A stretch of DNA of 64,000 nucleotides, taken from Rhizomys pruinosus. Its lineage: Eukaryota > Chordata > Mammalia > Rodentia > Spalacidae. Positions 19,312-30,252 of the stretch are shown here, piece after piece (position 1 is the first letter of the stretch; each line of letters begins with the position of its first letter). The position numbers and the translations under genes are program-made. The notes beneath the pieces were generated by a model. That model saw nothing but the letters and a program-made list of their open reading frames with translations, did no database searches and had not been told where the DNA came from. Location: assembly GCA_009823505.1 (NCBI GenBank), contig VZQC01006609.1:482334-546333 (forward strand), written 5' to 3'.

Positions 19312-20065
19312 CTGAGCCAGAATACTGTGTCCTTTTAGTCCAGCTCAGCCCAGAGCTCTCCACACTCCAGAGAAACTTAGCCAAAGTGTCTTAGGAGAAG
19401 CCGAGCAGACCCTAGCAAGCCTTAGGACCTACCACATAACAGACCTGTCTCATAACGGAGTGTTTACAAAGCAAATCTAAAACCCAGTAGCTTGTGAGAT
19501 GTCTGCCTGACCTCTCCTGAACTTTCTGCCGGAGCTAGCTCAGCTCTGCGCAAGAGAGCTTGTTCAGTGCTTAGTGAGTCGGAGAGCCAGCGACATTAGC
19601 CGAAGGCCAGAAACGAGTCTCCCTAGGAATATATTTACGTTAGGGAAATCAGTGCATATAATAAAGCAAGGGTTCCTCCTCAAGTTCCAGAGAACCGGTG
19701 GCTGTGCATCTCGCAGCACTCCACCGCTAGAGGTCCAAGGAATTTGGTGATCTACGATGAAGAGCAACAGGAGTTTCCCTCTTCAAAGCCAGGGCTAGTA
19801 TGGATGCCATCTGCTTTCTTTTGCAGCCCTGGTTAGGGAGGGCCAAGATCTGGAATCTGGAAGGAGAGGATTGGGTTTAATGTAATGATGTTTACCTGTA
19901 GATTGGGAACTTTCTAGGGACTTGTGTCTGGCTGGGTACCCTGATATCTCCTGAGTTGTACAGAATGTATCCGTAGGCGAGCTGTTGCTCAAACAAATGA
20001 GGCTGATAGGTTTCCTGCCTGGAATGCAAAATTTGAGGAGTAAAGGACGGCAGTCATCCTAGCCC
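19312..20065. other. Unique sequence, no gene seen
   Basis: About 750 bp with no recognised repeat and no long open frame. Confidence 0.45.
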
Positions 20066-20067
20066 AT

Positions 20068-20258
20068 GTGAACACACGTACACACACACGTACACGCACA
20101 CACACATGTACACACACATGTGTACATGGACACGTACACACACGTGCATACACACACGTACACACGTACACGCACACACACGTACACACACACGCACACA
20201 CGTACACACACGTACACACACGTGTACACACACAAACACACATGTGCACACACACATG
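20068..20258. repeat. (CA)n/(CGTA)n alternating purine-pyrimidine tract
   Basis: About 190 bp made almost only of CA, CG and TA steps (CACACGTACACG-type), then (GA)n at 20262-20284. Very few phase breaks, for example ATGGA near 20128. The reading frames through it are open in most phases and carry no meaning. Confidence 0.95.
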
Positions 20259-20289
20259 TGGAGAGAGAGAGAGAGAAAGAGAGACACTA

Positions 20290-21075
20290 GGGCCTGGATC
20301 TGGTCCCATCCTTGCCAGCTGTGTCCCTCACCCTCCCACCCTAGGCCTTGAGGCACTTTGTCCTGAGTGGCCCCCGAATTTTGGGACTGTTCCTGGGAGG
20401 GGTGGAAGCTCTCAGCCCTGTGGTCAGGATGAGAGAAACAGACATGGTAGGTGTGGCAGACCCTAATGGTTTCCTGTCTCTTATTCTCTCCATATTACGC
20501 TCTTACCCCACAGATGCGGTGCTCAGACATGACATGCAGAGGTGGAGACACGAGTGGGAGGAGAGAGGCCTGCTCCCTCTCCCTGTGGCCAGCTCAGGGC
20601 CCAGGCATGTGGCACCCACCTGGCCAGGTCAGCCTGATTTGCAAGACTGCATGCTTTGCTCCAGGAAGCATTGGCTCTGCTCCCAAGCCATCATTTGCCT
20701 TCTGCTTTGGGCTGGGCCAGGAACATCCTTTCTCTAGCCAGGAATGAAGCATCTCCGTCAGGACACTCTGTACACCCAAGCTGGGAACCCAGACTTCGTC
20801 ATGGGGATTGCATCTGCCAGGTGTCTCAGCACCTTCCAGGAAGCCTCCGGTGAGCCCTTCTCCAGACAGGAGAGTCAAGCCTCTTGCTGTCCAAGCCACA
20901 AAGCCTTGGCTGTGCCTGGCTAGAGGCAACCTCCCCTCTTGGGGGTCAGCCCCTTAGGCAGCCCCTTGACTTTACTCAATTCTTTGCTTCAATATTCTTG
21001 TACAGACTGGTAACATGACTGAGCCCAGGACTTGTTGCACACACTTGGCAGACAGAGCCTTTACCACCAACAAGT
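20290..21075. other. Unique sequence, no gene seen
   Basis: About 790 bp without a recognised repeat. Open frames up to 129 codons overlap each other and lack recognisable domains. Confidence 0.45.
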
Positions 21076-21077
21076 CA

Positions 21078-21245
21078 TGAATGGAACACTTACCATAAGC
21101 AAGGCATGATCTTAGGACATCACTCAGTTAATGTTAACTCAGCTAATCCTAACGCCAGTGGGTGCTATTATAATAATTCCCATTTCTCAGGCGGGAAAAG
21201 TGAGGCTCAAGAAAACTAAGAACCTTGCTACTCATGTACCTTGGG
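21078..21245 (-). mobile_element. MIR SINE
   Basis: 'ACTTACCATAAGCAAGGCAT', 'CAGCTAATCCTAACGCC', 'GGTGCTATTATAATAATTCC' and 'CAGGCGGGAAAAGTGAGGCT' give a nearly complete reverse MIR. Confidence 0.88.
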
Positions 21246-21269
21246 AAAGAATACTGTGTCAGGGTGTAA

Positions 21270-21495
21270 GGTGTAGACTTGGTCAATTTTCATTTAGAAT
21301 CTATCTCTGCTACCAGGGGCAGTTACCCTCTTTGTGCCTCAGTTGCCCTGTGAGTCAGGTGAGACTACCAAATCCACCCCCATTCCCAGGAGGAAGGCCT
21401 GCCTCTCCCAGGTTTCTGGAAAGATCAAACGGGATAACGGATAGGGATGTTCTCGTAAACCGTGGAGTGTTGTACAAATGTCAGGCATTAATGTG
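21270..21495 (+). mobile_element. MIR SINE
   Basis: 'CTATCTCTGCTACCAGGGGC', 'TTTGTGCCTCAGTTGCCCTG' and 'GGAAAGATCAAACGGGATAA' follow the forward MIR. It lies in opposite orientation to the neighbouring MIR 25 bp away. Confidence 0.75.
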
Positions 21496-21499
21496 TGTT

Positions 21500-21848
21500 G
21501 ACACCAAGGCCCTCTCTCACAGACCCTCTGGTCTTTAGAAGATGCAGTTCTTCCAAAAAAACCAATCCCCTGGGATGAGAGCTGGCATTTCTTAATCCCC
21601 TCCAAGCACGGAGGCAATTCGATGTCCACAAAAGACTTCTTTTGAGAATTCGATGACCTGATTAAAAAGGAAGTTGTGGGTCAGGTGTCCATCTCTCAGA
21701 AAACACTGGCTAGAGCCCTGTCTTCTGTCAATCTCTCCCAGGGGGAACCATTTTCCTCTTTTATTCTTGGGAACACATTTAAAAATTACTAAATAATGAA
21801 TAGATTTGAAAATGTACACTGACATGGACATAAAAATTAAAATATCCT
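21500..21848. other. Unique sequence, no gene seen
   Basis: Nothing recognised. AT-rich at the right end, where the next B2 landed. Confidence 0.45.
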
Positions 21849-22089
21849 GGGGCTGGAGAGATGGCCTAGCGGTTAAGAGCGCCAACTGCTCTTACAGAGG
21901 ACCCGGGTTCAATCCCCAGCACCCACATGGCAGCCGAGAACCATCTGAAACTCCAATTCCAGGAGAACTCCAGTTCCAGGGGAATCGGACACCCTCTTCT
22001 GACCTCTGCGGCATTGCATGACACGGGTGCACAGACTTGCAGGCAGGCAGTACATTCATACACATACAGAAATAAATAAAATTAATTAA
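21849..22089 (+). mobile_element. B2 SINE, young long subfamily (GAAACTCC type)
   Basis: Full-length with a perfect 16-bp target duplication AAAATTAAAATATCCT at 21833-21848 and 22090-22105. Has GGCCTAGCGGTTAAGAGCGC. Confidence 0.97.
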
Positions 22090-22261
22090 AAAATTAAAAT
22101 ATCCTGCTACCCAGAGACTTATTCTGGTTGCGGTGAAGTTTCTGGGATCATTATGATACAGATAGAGCCAGCACCCAGAAAGTTACAGGCCATGACCCCA
22201 TCATCCAATCATATACAGAGTTCTGACCAAGGAAGTCAGACACAAGACATAGTGGCTGAGC

Positions 22262-22480
22262 TAGGCCTGGTGTCCAGGCTTGTAATCCCTGCTACTTGGG
22301 AGGCGGAGGCAGGAAGATAGAAAGTTCAAGGCCAGCCTGGGTGACTTTGACCCTGTCTCGAAAAAGTTAAAAAAAAAAAAAAAAAAAAGAGATCTGGGAA
22401 TGTAGTTTAATGCTAGAGCAAGCACAGACCCCAGGTCCAATTCTAAGTACATCAAAATATATAAAATATAATAAAATATA
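22262..22480 (+). mobile_element. B4-like SINE (B1 plus ID-like part)
   Basis: B1-like 'GCTTGTAATCCCTGCTACTT', 'GTTCAAGGCCAGCCTGGGTG', 'GACCCTGTCTCG', A20, then ID-like 'GGAATGTAGTTTAATGCTAG' and 'CCCCAGGTCCAATTCTAAG'. Confidence 0.75.
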
Positions 22481-22566
22481 CACACAAAACAAAATGACAG
22501 ACCAATCAGAATACCCATGCCAAACTCTATTTTAGCTATGTGTCTTGCAAAAATATAGTTGTCTCG

Positions 22567-22678
22567 AATTCATTTTTTTGAGACAAGTGTCTGGAAGGCC
22601 TTGATTTCCCAGAGATCTGCCTGCCTCTGCCTCCTGAGTGCTGGGGTTGAAGACATTTGCTACTACACCCAACTGTCT
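22567..22678 (-). mobile_element. B1 SINE, internally deleted
   Basis: 'TTTTTTTGAGACAAGTGTCT', 'CCCAGAGATCTGCCTGCCTC' and 'CTGGGGTTGAAGACATTTGC'. Part of the left half is missing. Confidence 0.8.
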
Positions 22679-22946
22679 CTTAAATTATAAATTAATACCT
22701 ACACATGATAAATAATTCACAAAGCATGAAAGAGAAAGAGTGAAAAGTGAAATTTCCTCCCAGCCCTGCCCTAACCTCTCATTCCCATCTAAAAGGTCCA
22801 AGGCTGTCCCTTTCCTTAGTCTTTCTAAAGCTGCTCTGAGACACAGATGGGCCATTGTGTGGCTCCTAGTATCCCGGTGTGTGGTAGCACCGGGGCTGTT
22901 TGTCCATCCTGTGATGTTGGGCTGTCAATGGTTTGTTAATACCATT
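22679..22946. other. Unique sequence, no gene seen
   Basis: No recognised repeat. Confidence 0.45.
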
Positions 22947-23196
22947 AAAATTTTTTTTTATTAATTTTGTTTATTTCTGTATGTGTATGAATGTACTGTC
23001 TGCATGCAAGTTTGTGCACCCGTGTCGTGCAACGCCGCGGAGGTCAGAAGAGGGTATCAGATTCCCCTGGAACTGGAGTTCTCCTGGAATTGGAGTTTCA
23101 GACGGTTCTCGGCCGCCATGTGGATGCTGGGGATCGAACCCGGGTCCTCTGTAAGAGCGGTCGGCGCTCTTAACCGCTAGGCCATCTCTCCAGCTC
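22947..23196 (-). mobile_element. B2 SINE, young long subfamily (GAAACTCC type)
   Basis: Full-length reverse copy. 13-bp target duplication TGTTAATACCATT at 22934-22946 and 23197-23209. GGAGTTTCAGACGG marks the GAAACTCC subfamily. Confidence 0.97.
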
Positions 23197-23298
23197 TGTT
23201 AATACCATTTAAATAAACGAATTGAGGCCTGTCTTCCAGTTCTCATTCGTGGGCTCCCTGGGTTGCCAAGATGCCCACTTTTAAGGGTTTCATATCTC

Positions 23299-23427
23299 AG
23301 GCCAGATATGGTGGCACATGTCTATAATCCTAGCACTCGAAAGGCTGAGTCAGGAGGATCACCTCACATTCAAGGCTAGTCTGGGCTACAGAGCAAGATT
23401 CTGTCTCAAGAACATGAAATAAAATAC
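23299..23427 (+). mobile_element. B1/B4-like SINE
   Basis: 'CAGATATGGTGGCACATGTC', 'TATAATCCTAGCACTC', 'GGCTACAGAGCAAGATTCTG' and 'TCTCAAGAAC'. Diverged. Confidence 0.75.
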
Positions 23428-23579
23428 CCAACTAAGAGCAAACATATCTCATTTTCCTGTCACCCAAGTGCCCTGAGTATGTCACTGGGATACCAATACA
23501 ACACAAAACATTGCATCTACTCTAATTTGAATTTCATGTCTTGCATAATTAGTGAAGTTGATGATTCTATAAAAATTCC

Positions 23580-23730
23580 CTGGACCAACAGAATGGCTCA
23601 GTGGGTAATGATGCTTACCATGCAAGTCTGGTGACTTGAGTTACATCTCTGGAACCTCATAAAGTTGTGGAAAGAGAGGACCCATACCACAAAGTTATCC
23701 TTTGACCCTCATATGTGAGACCCTAGGTGC
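23580..23730 (+). mobile_element. B3 SINE fragment
   Basis: 'AACAGAATGGCTCAGTGGGT', 'GTCTGGTGACTTGAGTTACA' and 'AAAGTTATCCTTTGACCCTC'. Lacks a clear tail. Confidence 0.7.
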
Positions 23731-23799
23731 CGCTGATGGGGGGACATTGGGACTGCTGTTGTAGTTGAAGGGAACTGAATAGCCCAAGACAGAAAGGAC

Positions 23800-23940
23800 T
23801 TCAGAGTAAACAGTTCTATTTCATTATGTGTCATGAGGGGAACCAAGGTAGGGACAGACGAAGGGACTCACCAAGGTCACAGACTCAGTCAATAGTAAGT
23901 CTGAGGTAGAACCGGGGTCAGGGTACATCCAGGATACCTC
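23800..23940 (-). mobile_element. MIR SINE fragment
   Basis: 'CACCAAGGTCACAGACTCAG', 'TCAATAGTAAGTCTGAGGTA' and 'GAACCGGGGTCAGG' match the reverse MIR. Confidence 0.6.
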
Positions 23941-25895
23941 CCAGGTACCAATATTTTTTACAGGGAGGTGAGCACATATTATGAATTAAACCAATGACCA
24001 ACACACGCGATGATGATCAGCCGTCAGCAGAGACGAGGGACTGTGAGGGAGGAGTCTGGAGGAGACAGAAATTGGAAGATGTCTTCCCATTGGTTGTCTT
24101 GTTTCCAGGGTCCAAGAGAGAAAAAGGCAGGACTCAGTCATGGCCCAGAGGAGGGAGCTGCCACGGTCACCTGACCTAGTCCAGGGAACCAGCATAACCC
24201 ACTAAGGCCTGCCCATATCGGCCATCAACACCATGGTGGATGTGGGCTGTGTCTGGGCCTCTTCAGCCCATTTCGTGCTCTATCCACATGGGCTTCTGGC
24301 CTCTAATACCACCAGAGACCATTCTTCCCAGGTTCTTGTCCTTTCTTTGGGGATGTTCAGACACATGTGGCCTTCTTGGTCTAAGCATCTGAGGCACCAC
24401 TCAGGAGGACCAATCCCCTCCCCTAGCTGGACTGCAAGCCGAAAGGCCTCTGACTGATGCCCCTGGGGTATCCTGGGGCGCCAGGTGGAGGAATGACTAG
24501 ACAGATAGATCCTCAGCAAATATACTGATCAATGAATTCATAAAAATAGTGCTGACGGTGCACAGGGAGGAGCCTGCCTCCCACCAACTGCCTGTGTCCC
24601 ATGAGTACCCCACCCAGAGGAGCTGCACTGACCCCTCCCCCCGACTTGATTAAACCATCTACTCCCATTTCTTAGAAGCTGTTTCATTCTGTTCTTATGT
24701 TTCTTCATTTTAAACTGGCAGGATCCCATTTAACCCAATACTCCCCATCTTTCAGAAAGGGAAACTCTACTTTCTATGTAGATTCTAGACTCCTTTCATA
24801 CAGGTGGGGGTGAGGAAGGTTGGGCCGGCTGAGCCTGCCGTGGATCCCAAGGAAGCCTGGTCACCATGAACCGCATTCTGGACTTAGGGTGGGGCTCCTG
24901 TGGTTGCTTTTCCTGATGGTGGGATCTTCTCCAGTAGTGGACCACCTTGTCTACCATCTCCATCCTGGCATTCACGGTTGCCTACTGTATGCTCTGTCCC
25001 TACCCAAGCCCCCTCAGGCTGGCAACGCTCCTTCACGGTCACATCACCTGTTTTCTTTCCCCAGTGGAGACACAACGCCTCGGGAGGAGCTTGTTCACGG
25101 TCACCCAGAACCACGATTGGCGCCAAGTCGGTCCATCTCCAAGGCCTGTGCTCCGCGAAGCCTTGGTGACTGAGCAGATGGCTGTTTTCCTGTGCTTCCG
25201 CAGAGGCTGGCTTTTAGTGGGGAGCATGTTCTGACCCAAGGCTCTCATTTCCTGGGAGGACCAGGAGGCAGGATGTCGAGAGACATCAAGCCCTACGTGA
25301 AGCTCCTATGACACAGATCCAGCCACTGGCCTCTCTGCCAGGGAAGTCTGGCACATTTAGAAACAATGAGAAAGAATCACCTGCCAGACTGTGCTCACTA
25401 GATTTGACCAAGCACAGGCCCTGGGGTGGGTGCTCACTGCTGCCTCCCATCCCCCCCAGGCCAGGAGCTCACAGGAAGGGCGGTCTGAGGGAGTATGCCA
25501 ATCAGTGGGCAGAAGATGGGGTGCTCCTTCAGGAGCAGGGAAGCCAGGTTAAGCAGCACCCCATAGGCTACTGCCTCCAGGCTAGCGTCTGTCCGTCAGC
25601 ACCAGGCTAATCACCAGGCAGGGCGCAGGCATGGGACAGGCAGGAGGCCTGTCTAGGCTTCTCTTCGCTGCATGGCTGACATGTATAGCCTCACTGGGCT
25701 CTCCTGACCACACTGCATTTGTTACTATGAGACAGGGAGAATGAGGCCATTTTTCAAAGGAAGACACAGTCTCTCCTTCATGGGCACTCACTGTCACCAT
25801 CCACCCACCTGGGCTGCCAGACTCTGAGTGGAGTGGGGGGTGGGGTACAAAGCATGATATTCTGCTTGTGGCCTCCTTTAAACTATGTCTTGGTT
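23941..25895. other. Unique sequence with a small L2-like fragment
   Basis: About 2 kb of mostly unique DNA. 24485-24545 ('CCTCAGCAAATATACTGATC' then 'AATGAATTCA') resembles an L2 3' end. Overlapping open frames at 24820-25250 reach 117 codons without recognisable domains. No promoter or splice structure that I can support. Confidence 0.45.
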
Positions 25896-25898
25896 GTT

Positions 25899-26118
25899 TA
25901 TGTCTTTTTGAGACCAGGGTCTCGTGTATCCCAGGCTGGCCTTGAACTCACTGTGTAGCTGAGGATGACTCTGGACTTCTATTCTTCCTCCCTCTACCTC
26001 CCAGGTACTGGGATTGTAGGCATATACCATACCCAGTTTAAAGGTCCTGGAGATTAGACCCAAGGCTTTGTGCATGCTGAGCGAAGCACTCTGCCAACTG
26101 AGCCAGATCTCCAGCCCC
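25899..26118 (-). mobile_element. B4 SINE
   Basis: B1 part ('GGGTCTCGTGTATCCCAGGC', 'ACTGGGATTGTAGGCATATA') joined to the ID-like part ('AGCACTCTGCCAACTGAGCC', 'AGATCTCCAGCCCC'). Confidence 0.87.
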
Positions 26119-26389
26119 TGGCTAACCTCCCAGTGCTCCACACTGGGGATTCCATGTCAGCTTGAGTTTTGGTATGCATATACAATCTGCAGTGGAGCCC
26201 TCTGAAATCTAGGGGCGGCAGCCAGCTCCCAAAGCTGTGTGTTCTGCATTCCCTGTAGCAGGTACAAGGTCTATCAATGTGAGTTCCAAGGACAGTCTGA
26301 CCCTCGCTCCTCAGGGGGTAGGAGAGGGGCAGCTCTTTCCCTTCTAGCATCTGTCCAGCCTTTCCATGTCCTACCAAGGTCTAGAAAGC

Positions 26390-26660
26390 CCTCAGGAGAC
26401 AGCACATATTTATTAAGCCTTAGTGCAATGTGTTCTGCACACACAGCAGTGAGCAATGAGGTCTCACCCCTGTCCTTCCTAAGAGTCCAGCTTTGGGGAA
26501 AGAAAGAAAGAAATGGCCCCCCCAATTCCACACATGTTTATCCCTGGAGTGAGTCTATAAAGGACTTCAAGGCCAGCACTGGGTGGGTGGGATTCACACA
26601 TTCTTGGAGGTCAGGGAAGGCTTCCTGGAAGAGGTGGTAGCTAAGGTGCTGCTGGGAGAT
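26390..26660 (-). mobile_element. L2 LINE fragment
   Basis: 'CACATATTTATTAAGCCTTA' and 'CACAGCAGTGAGCAATGAGG' resemble the reversed L2 3' end. 'GGTCAGGGAAGGCTTCCTGG' nearby is another old-repeat signature. Highly diverged and in two pieces. Confidence 0.55.
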
Positions 26661-27179
26661 GGGGAGTTGTCCAGGGAAGGGGGATCCAGGAGTCAGGGGA
26701 AGAAATCTCAGTCCCAGGTAACTGCCCCTGGGTGGACTCCATCTCCTGGATGTTGTTCACTGTTTGTCTAGGTGTGTGTGTGTGTGCCATTCCCCCATCT
26801 GGGAAACTGGGCTTAGAGAGGTGAGCCAGTCACAGATGCAAAGCCTTCATCAGCCACCATTAAGAGGGGTAAATTCTTCAGTGACAAGGGTCATTGGGAC
26901 AGAGACACACTGGCATCCACTCAAGGGCCAGGCAATATGCTTCCAGACAGAGGAACTCTGAGGGACACTGAGTGGCCACAGGGTGGTGTCTGAGTGTCTC
27001 ATGTGTGCCACATCGCCTATATTTCTTTGAGGGCCTGGAATCCAGAGGCTATTCTCCAGATGTGTGTCCAGGGAGCGTGAGCCTTGCCCTCCCAGTGAAT
27101 GAGGGGGAGCCAGGATCTTCTCCCATTCCAGCAGCCAGGTTCCTGCCACTGTGGATGGGGCAGAGAGCAAGATACAGGG
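26661..27179. other. Unique sequence, no gene seen
   Basis: A short (GT)n at 26774-26786. Otherwise nothing recognised. Confidence 0.45.
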
Positions 27180-27305
27180 GGAGCCAGGCAGGGTGGCAGA
27201 GGTGCGTAGTCCCAGCGCTCGGGAGATGGAGGCAGGAGGGTGGAGAATTCAAGGTCAGCCTGGGCTACACAATGAGTTCCAGAGTGGCCAGGGTGCATAG
27301 TGAGA
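27180..27305 (+). mobile_element. B1-like SINE
   Basis: 'GCCAGGCAGGGTGGCAGAGG', 'GTAGTCCCAGCGCTCGGGAG', 'TTCAAGGTCAGCCTGGGCTA' and 'AATGAGTTCCAGAGTGGCCA'. Confidence 0.8.
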
Positions 27306-28266
27306 GGTCTCCTGTGCCCCTCTTCCGCTGCCTGCTGGTGACAGGGCGCTGCGGATGTAGCTAGCCCCTCTTACGCCCCATGGGGAAAGTCAGTTCTACT
27401 TCAGCATCTTTGGGTCTGAAAGTCAGGTAAAGGGTGAACCAGGCAGTGTGTCAAAAGAGCAGTGTGCGGTCCCCAGCCCAGGATGAAGCCCACGTCACAG
27501 CCATGTTCTGAGCCTGTCCTGGTAGGGCTGGGGGGTGGGGGGGTGGATGAGAAGGTGGAGGTCTCTCATGCTGAGAAGAGCTGAAAGCCAGGGGAACAAG
27601 GGAGTCTCTCCTCTCTTTCTGGGGTTCCAGCCCAGGACACTATTGTGTCTGCCCCCGTTCACCCTCTGCCATGCATGTCCCCAGAGAGCCTTGTGGGATT
27701 GACTAGAGGCCCCCGGCCTTGTTTTTACAGCATTCTGTCTCTGACCTGGGGCCTGGGGCTGTGGCCACCACCTTCCCTCACCAGTCCCGGGCTTTCCTGG
27801 TGACAGGAGAGTAAGGGAAGCCAGTTCTCCTCTAGGAAACCTGTGCAAATGGAGAAACTGAGGCTCTAAGAGGGGCGGGTGGTCACACAAGGGACAGATT
27901 TTGACTGTCCCTATTCACTCTGATACCAGGCTACACTACAGTCATGACTGCACTTCCCTGAGTGTCTGTCTGCTCAGTGGGACCAGGGAGGCTGGACCAG
28001 AGCTCTGTAGGGTTTGTCTGTGGACACTTCAGGGGTTGAGAGGCTGGCGTGGAACTGCACAGACAGATCAATTATGTTGACTGAATATTTACAACTCATT
28101 TATTATGCCCAGGATTGTCTGAGGCAGTAGGGATGTCCACAAGCCCATAGGGTCACCCAGGCTCCCAGAGCCCTGAGAGAACTACCCACGAAATGAACAG
28201 GACTCCCACGTCCACAGAGAGTGGGATGCAGTCACCCACAGAGAATTAGACTCCAGCATCTAGAGA
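27306..28266. other. Mostly unique sequence with a MIR fragment
   Basis: 27840-27945 ('AAATGGAGAAACTGAGGCTC', 'GGTGGTCACACAAGGG') is a reverse MIR. The rest is unclassified. A 131-codon reverse frame (27495-27890) overlaps the MIR and is not credible as a gene. Confidence 0.5.
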
Positions 28267-28271
28267 GTGTG

Positions 28272-28679
28272 TGTGCTGGATAGCTTTAGTGTCAACTTGA
28301 CAAGCCTGGGTTGAGGGAGCCTCAATTGGGGAATTGGCTCCATTGGATTGGCCTGTGGCCACATCTGTGGAGTATTGTCTTGATGGTCAAGCAGTGTGGA
28401 AGGGCCCAGCCCACAATGAGTGGTGCCACCCTGGGCAGGTTGTTGTGTACCATATAAGAAGGCAGGCTGGGCATGAGCCAGGGGAGCAAGCCAGTGAACA
28501 GCATTCCTCCATGGCTTGTGCTTCAGCTTCTGCTTCCAGGTTCCTGCCCTGAGTTCCTGCCTTGGGTTCCTTGAGTGATGAACTGTGATCCAGGAGATGT
28601 AAGCTGAATAAACCCTTTCCTCCCCAAGTTGGTGTTGGTCAGAGTGCTTTGTCACAGCAGTGGAAGACAAACTAGAACA
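28272..28679 (+). repeat. 5' LTR
   Basis: U3 contains 'ACCATATAAGAAGGCAGGC', a TATA-like box. 'CTGAATAAACCCTTTCC' carries the AATAAA polyadenylation signal near 28605. Ends 'GACAAACTAGAACA'. Confidence 0.95.
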
Positions 28680-28684
28680 GAAAT

Positions 28685-28701
28685 TGGTACCAGAAGTGGG
28701 G
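28685..28701 (+). promoter_or_regulatory. Primer-binding site, tRNA-Leu(UAA) type
   Basis: TGGTACCAGAAGTGGGG, five bases past the LTR, complements the 3' end of mammalian tRNA-Leu(UAA) plus CCA with one mismatch. Leucine priming is characteristic of ERVL. Confidence 0.85.
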
Positions 28702-29837
28702 TATTGCTGTGACAGACCTGACCTTGGTGTTTTGGGGAAGGATTGTGGAGGTGTTTGGAACTTTGGGCTGGGAAGATCATTGAATGCCTAAAGATTGTTG
28801 CTGTGGAACTTGGAGCAGTTTTGCTGAAGGATTTGTAGAAGATGGAAGCCTGGCTTGTGAAGTTTCTAGTTTCAAAGGGGAACAGAGATCATCAGGACTG
28901 TGGAATCTGTGGGTTCTGGTCAGCTGGGGCTGAAGAATCAGCTGTAAGTAACAAGAGACCAGAACCTGAAGTGAAATCTTTGTTGTACTGGGACAATTGA
29001 TGCTGGTTAGCTGGGGCTGAAAAATCAGCTGTAAGTAACAAGAGAACAGCATCACCATGGCAAAATCTTCTGGGAAGAATTTCTTCAGGGTCAGCACACA
29101 GAAGCTATGATCCAGAAGGGGGACTGAGCCTCCATCTCGAGCCAGAAGCAGGACTTGGTAATGTGTAAGAGTCTCCTATATGGTTCTGGTGCTGAAATTT
29201 GAGGGGGGTCACAGAGAGCAGCCGAGGCTTGGCACTGTGAGAAGTCAGGAAAGACCATTGGTGGAAGTGCACCTCGGTTGCAGTGAAGACCCCAGGATTA
29301 CAGGAGTCATGGAGAGAAGCTGAGGCTTTGCACCAGGAGAGGTCAGAAGAGACCATTGGTGAAGGTGCTGCCTCAGTTCAGTGGTGACCCAGCTTTTTGG
29401 AGATGCCGGACCATGGGATGACCACCAAGAGCAGCGGCAGGTGTGGAATGGAGTCGGCCTGGGTCCGCGAGATGAGCTGTGTGTCCAGGACAGCAGAGTT
29501 GGAGAGGGGGAGCTGCCGAAACCTTTGGAGCCCAGAGGATAGTGAATCCCAGTGTCCAGCCTTGAGCTACTTTGCTGGACTTAGGTTTTGTTTGGTGTGC
29601 CTGATTCTCTCCTTTGAAATAAGACTATACTTTTTTTGGATTTTACGCTGTCCACAGTTAAGAGACTTTTAATAGACTGAACTTTTAAGCTTTGGACATT
29701 TTAAGGACTGAGGGCTTTTAGAGTTGTACTGTCTTAGGTTGTGATTAATAGTTAACATCATACTTTGGGGATAAGAACTGGAAAGGTGGTGGTTTATTAG
29801 TGATGTGTTTTGTGTGTCAAGTTGACAAGGGGTCAAT

Positions 29838-30247
29838 TGTGCTGGATAGCTTTAGTGTCAACTTGACACCCTGGGTTGAGGGAGCCTCAATTGGGGAATT
29901 GCGCTCCATTGGACTGGCCTGTGGCCACGTCTGTGGAGTATTGTCTGATGGCGAGCAAGCCGCGTGGGAGGGCCCAGCCCACAGTGAGTGGTGCCACCCT
30001 GGGCAGATTGTTGTGTACCATATAAGAAGGCAGGCTGGGCATGAGCCAGGGGAGCAAGCCAGTGAACAGCATTCCTCCATGGCTTGTGCTTCAGCTCTTG
30101 CCTCCAGGTTCCTGCCCTGAGTTCCTGCCTTGGGCTCCCTAAGTGATGAACTGTGACCCAGGAGATGTAAGCTGAATAAACCCTTTCCTCCCCAAGTTGG
30201 TGTTGGTCAGAGTGTTTTGTCACAGCAATGGAAGACAAACTAGGACA
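29838..30247 (+). repeat. 3' LTR
   Basis: About 94-95% identical to the 5' LTR by eye. Differences cluster at 'TGATGGCGAGCAAGCCGCG' versus its 5' counterpart. A purine-rich 'GACAAGGGG' just upstream (29824-29832) may be the polypurine tract. Confidence 0.95.
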
Positions 30248-30252
30248 GTGTG

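Larger units (their letters stand above)
28272..30247 (+). mobile_element. Complete non-autonomous ERVL-type LTR retroelement
   Basis: Two direct LTRs (408 and 410 bp) flank a 1.16-kb internal region. Both LTRs start TGTGCTGG and end in ACA, and a 5-bp target duplication GTGTG lies at 28267-28271 and 30248-30252. A tRNA-Leu primer site follows the 5' LTR. The internal part has no gag, pol or env open frame and contains internally repeated blocks (about 28915-28975 and 29005-29060), so mobility would have depended on an autonomous ERVL. The LTRs differ at roughly 20-25 positions, so the insertion is not recent. The class (ERVL/MaLR) is inferred from the primer site, 5-bp duplication and LTR text. 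The exact family is not named. Confidence 0.93.

Noticed and set aside
20054..20466. Open frames of His/Thr or Val/Cys repeats
   Set aside because: They are translations of the alternating CA/CGTA tract in all phases.
28680..29837. Coding remnants of gag or pol in the ERVL-type internal region
   Set aside because: Frames are short and show no retroviral motif. The length is also too small for a decayed autonomous provirus without a large deletion.
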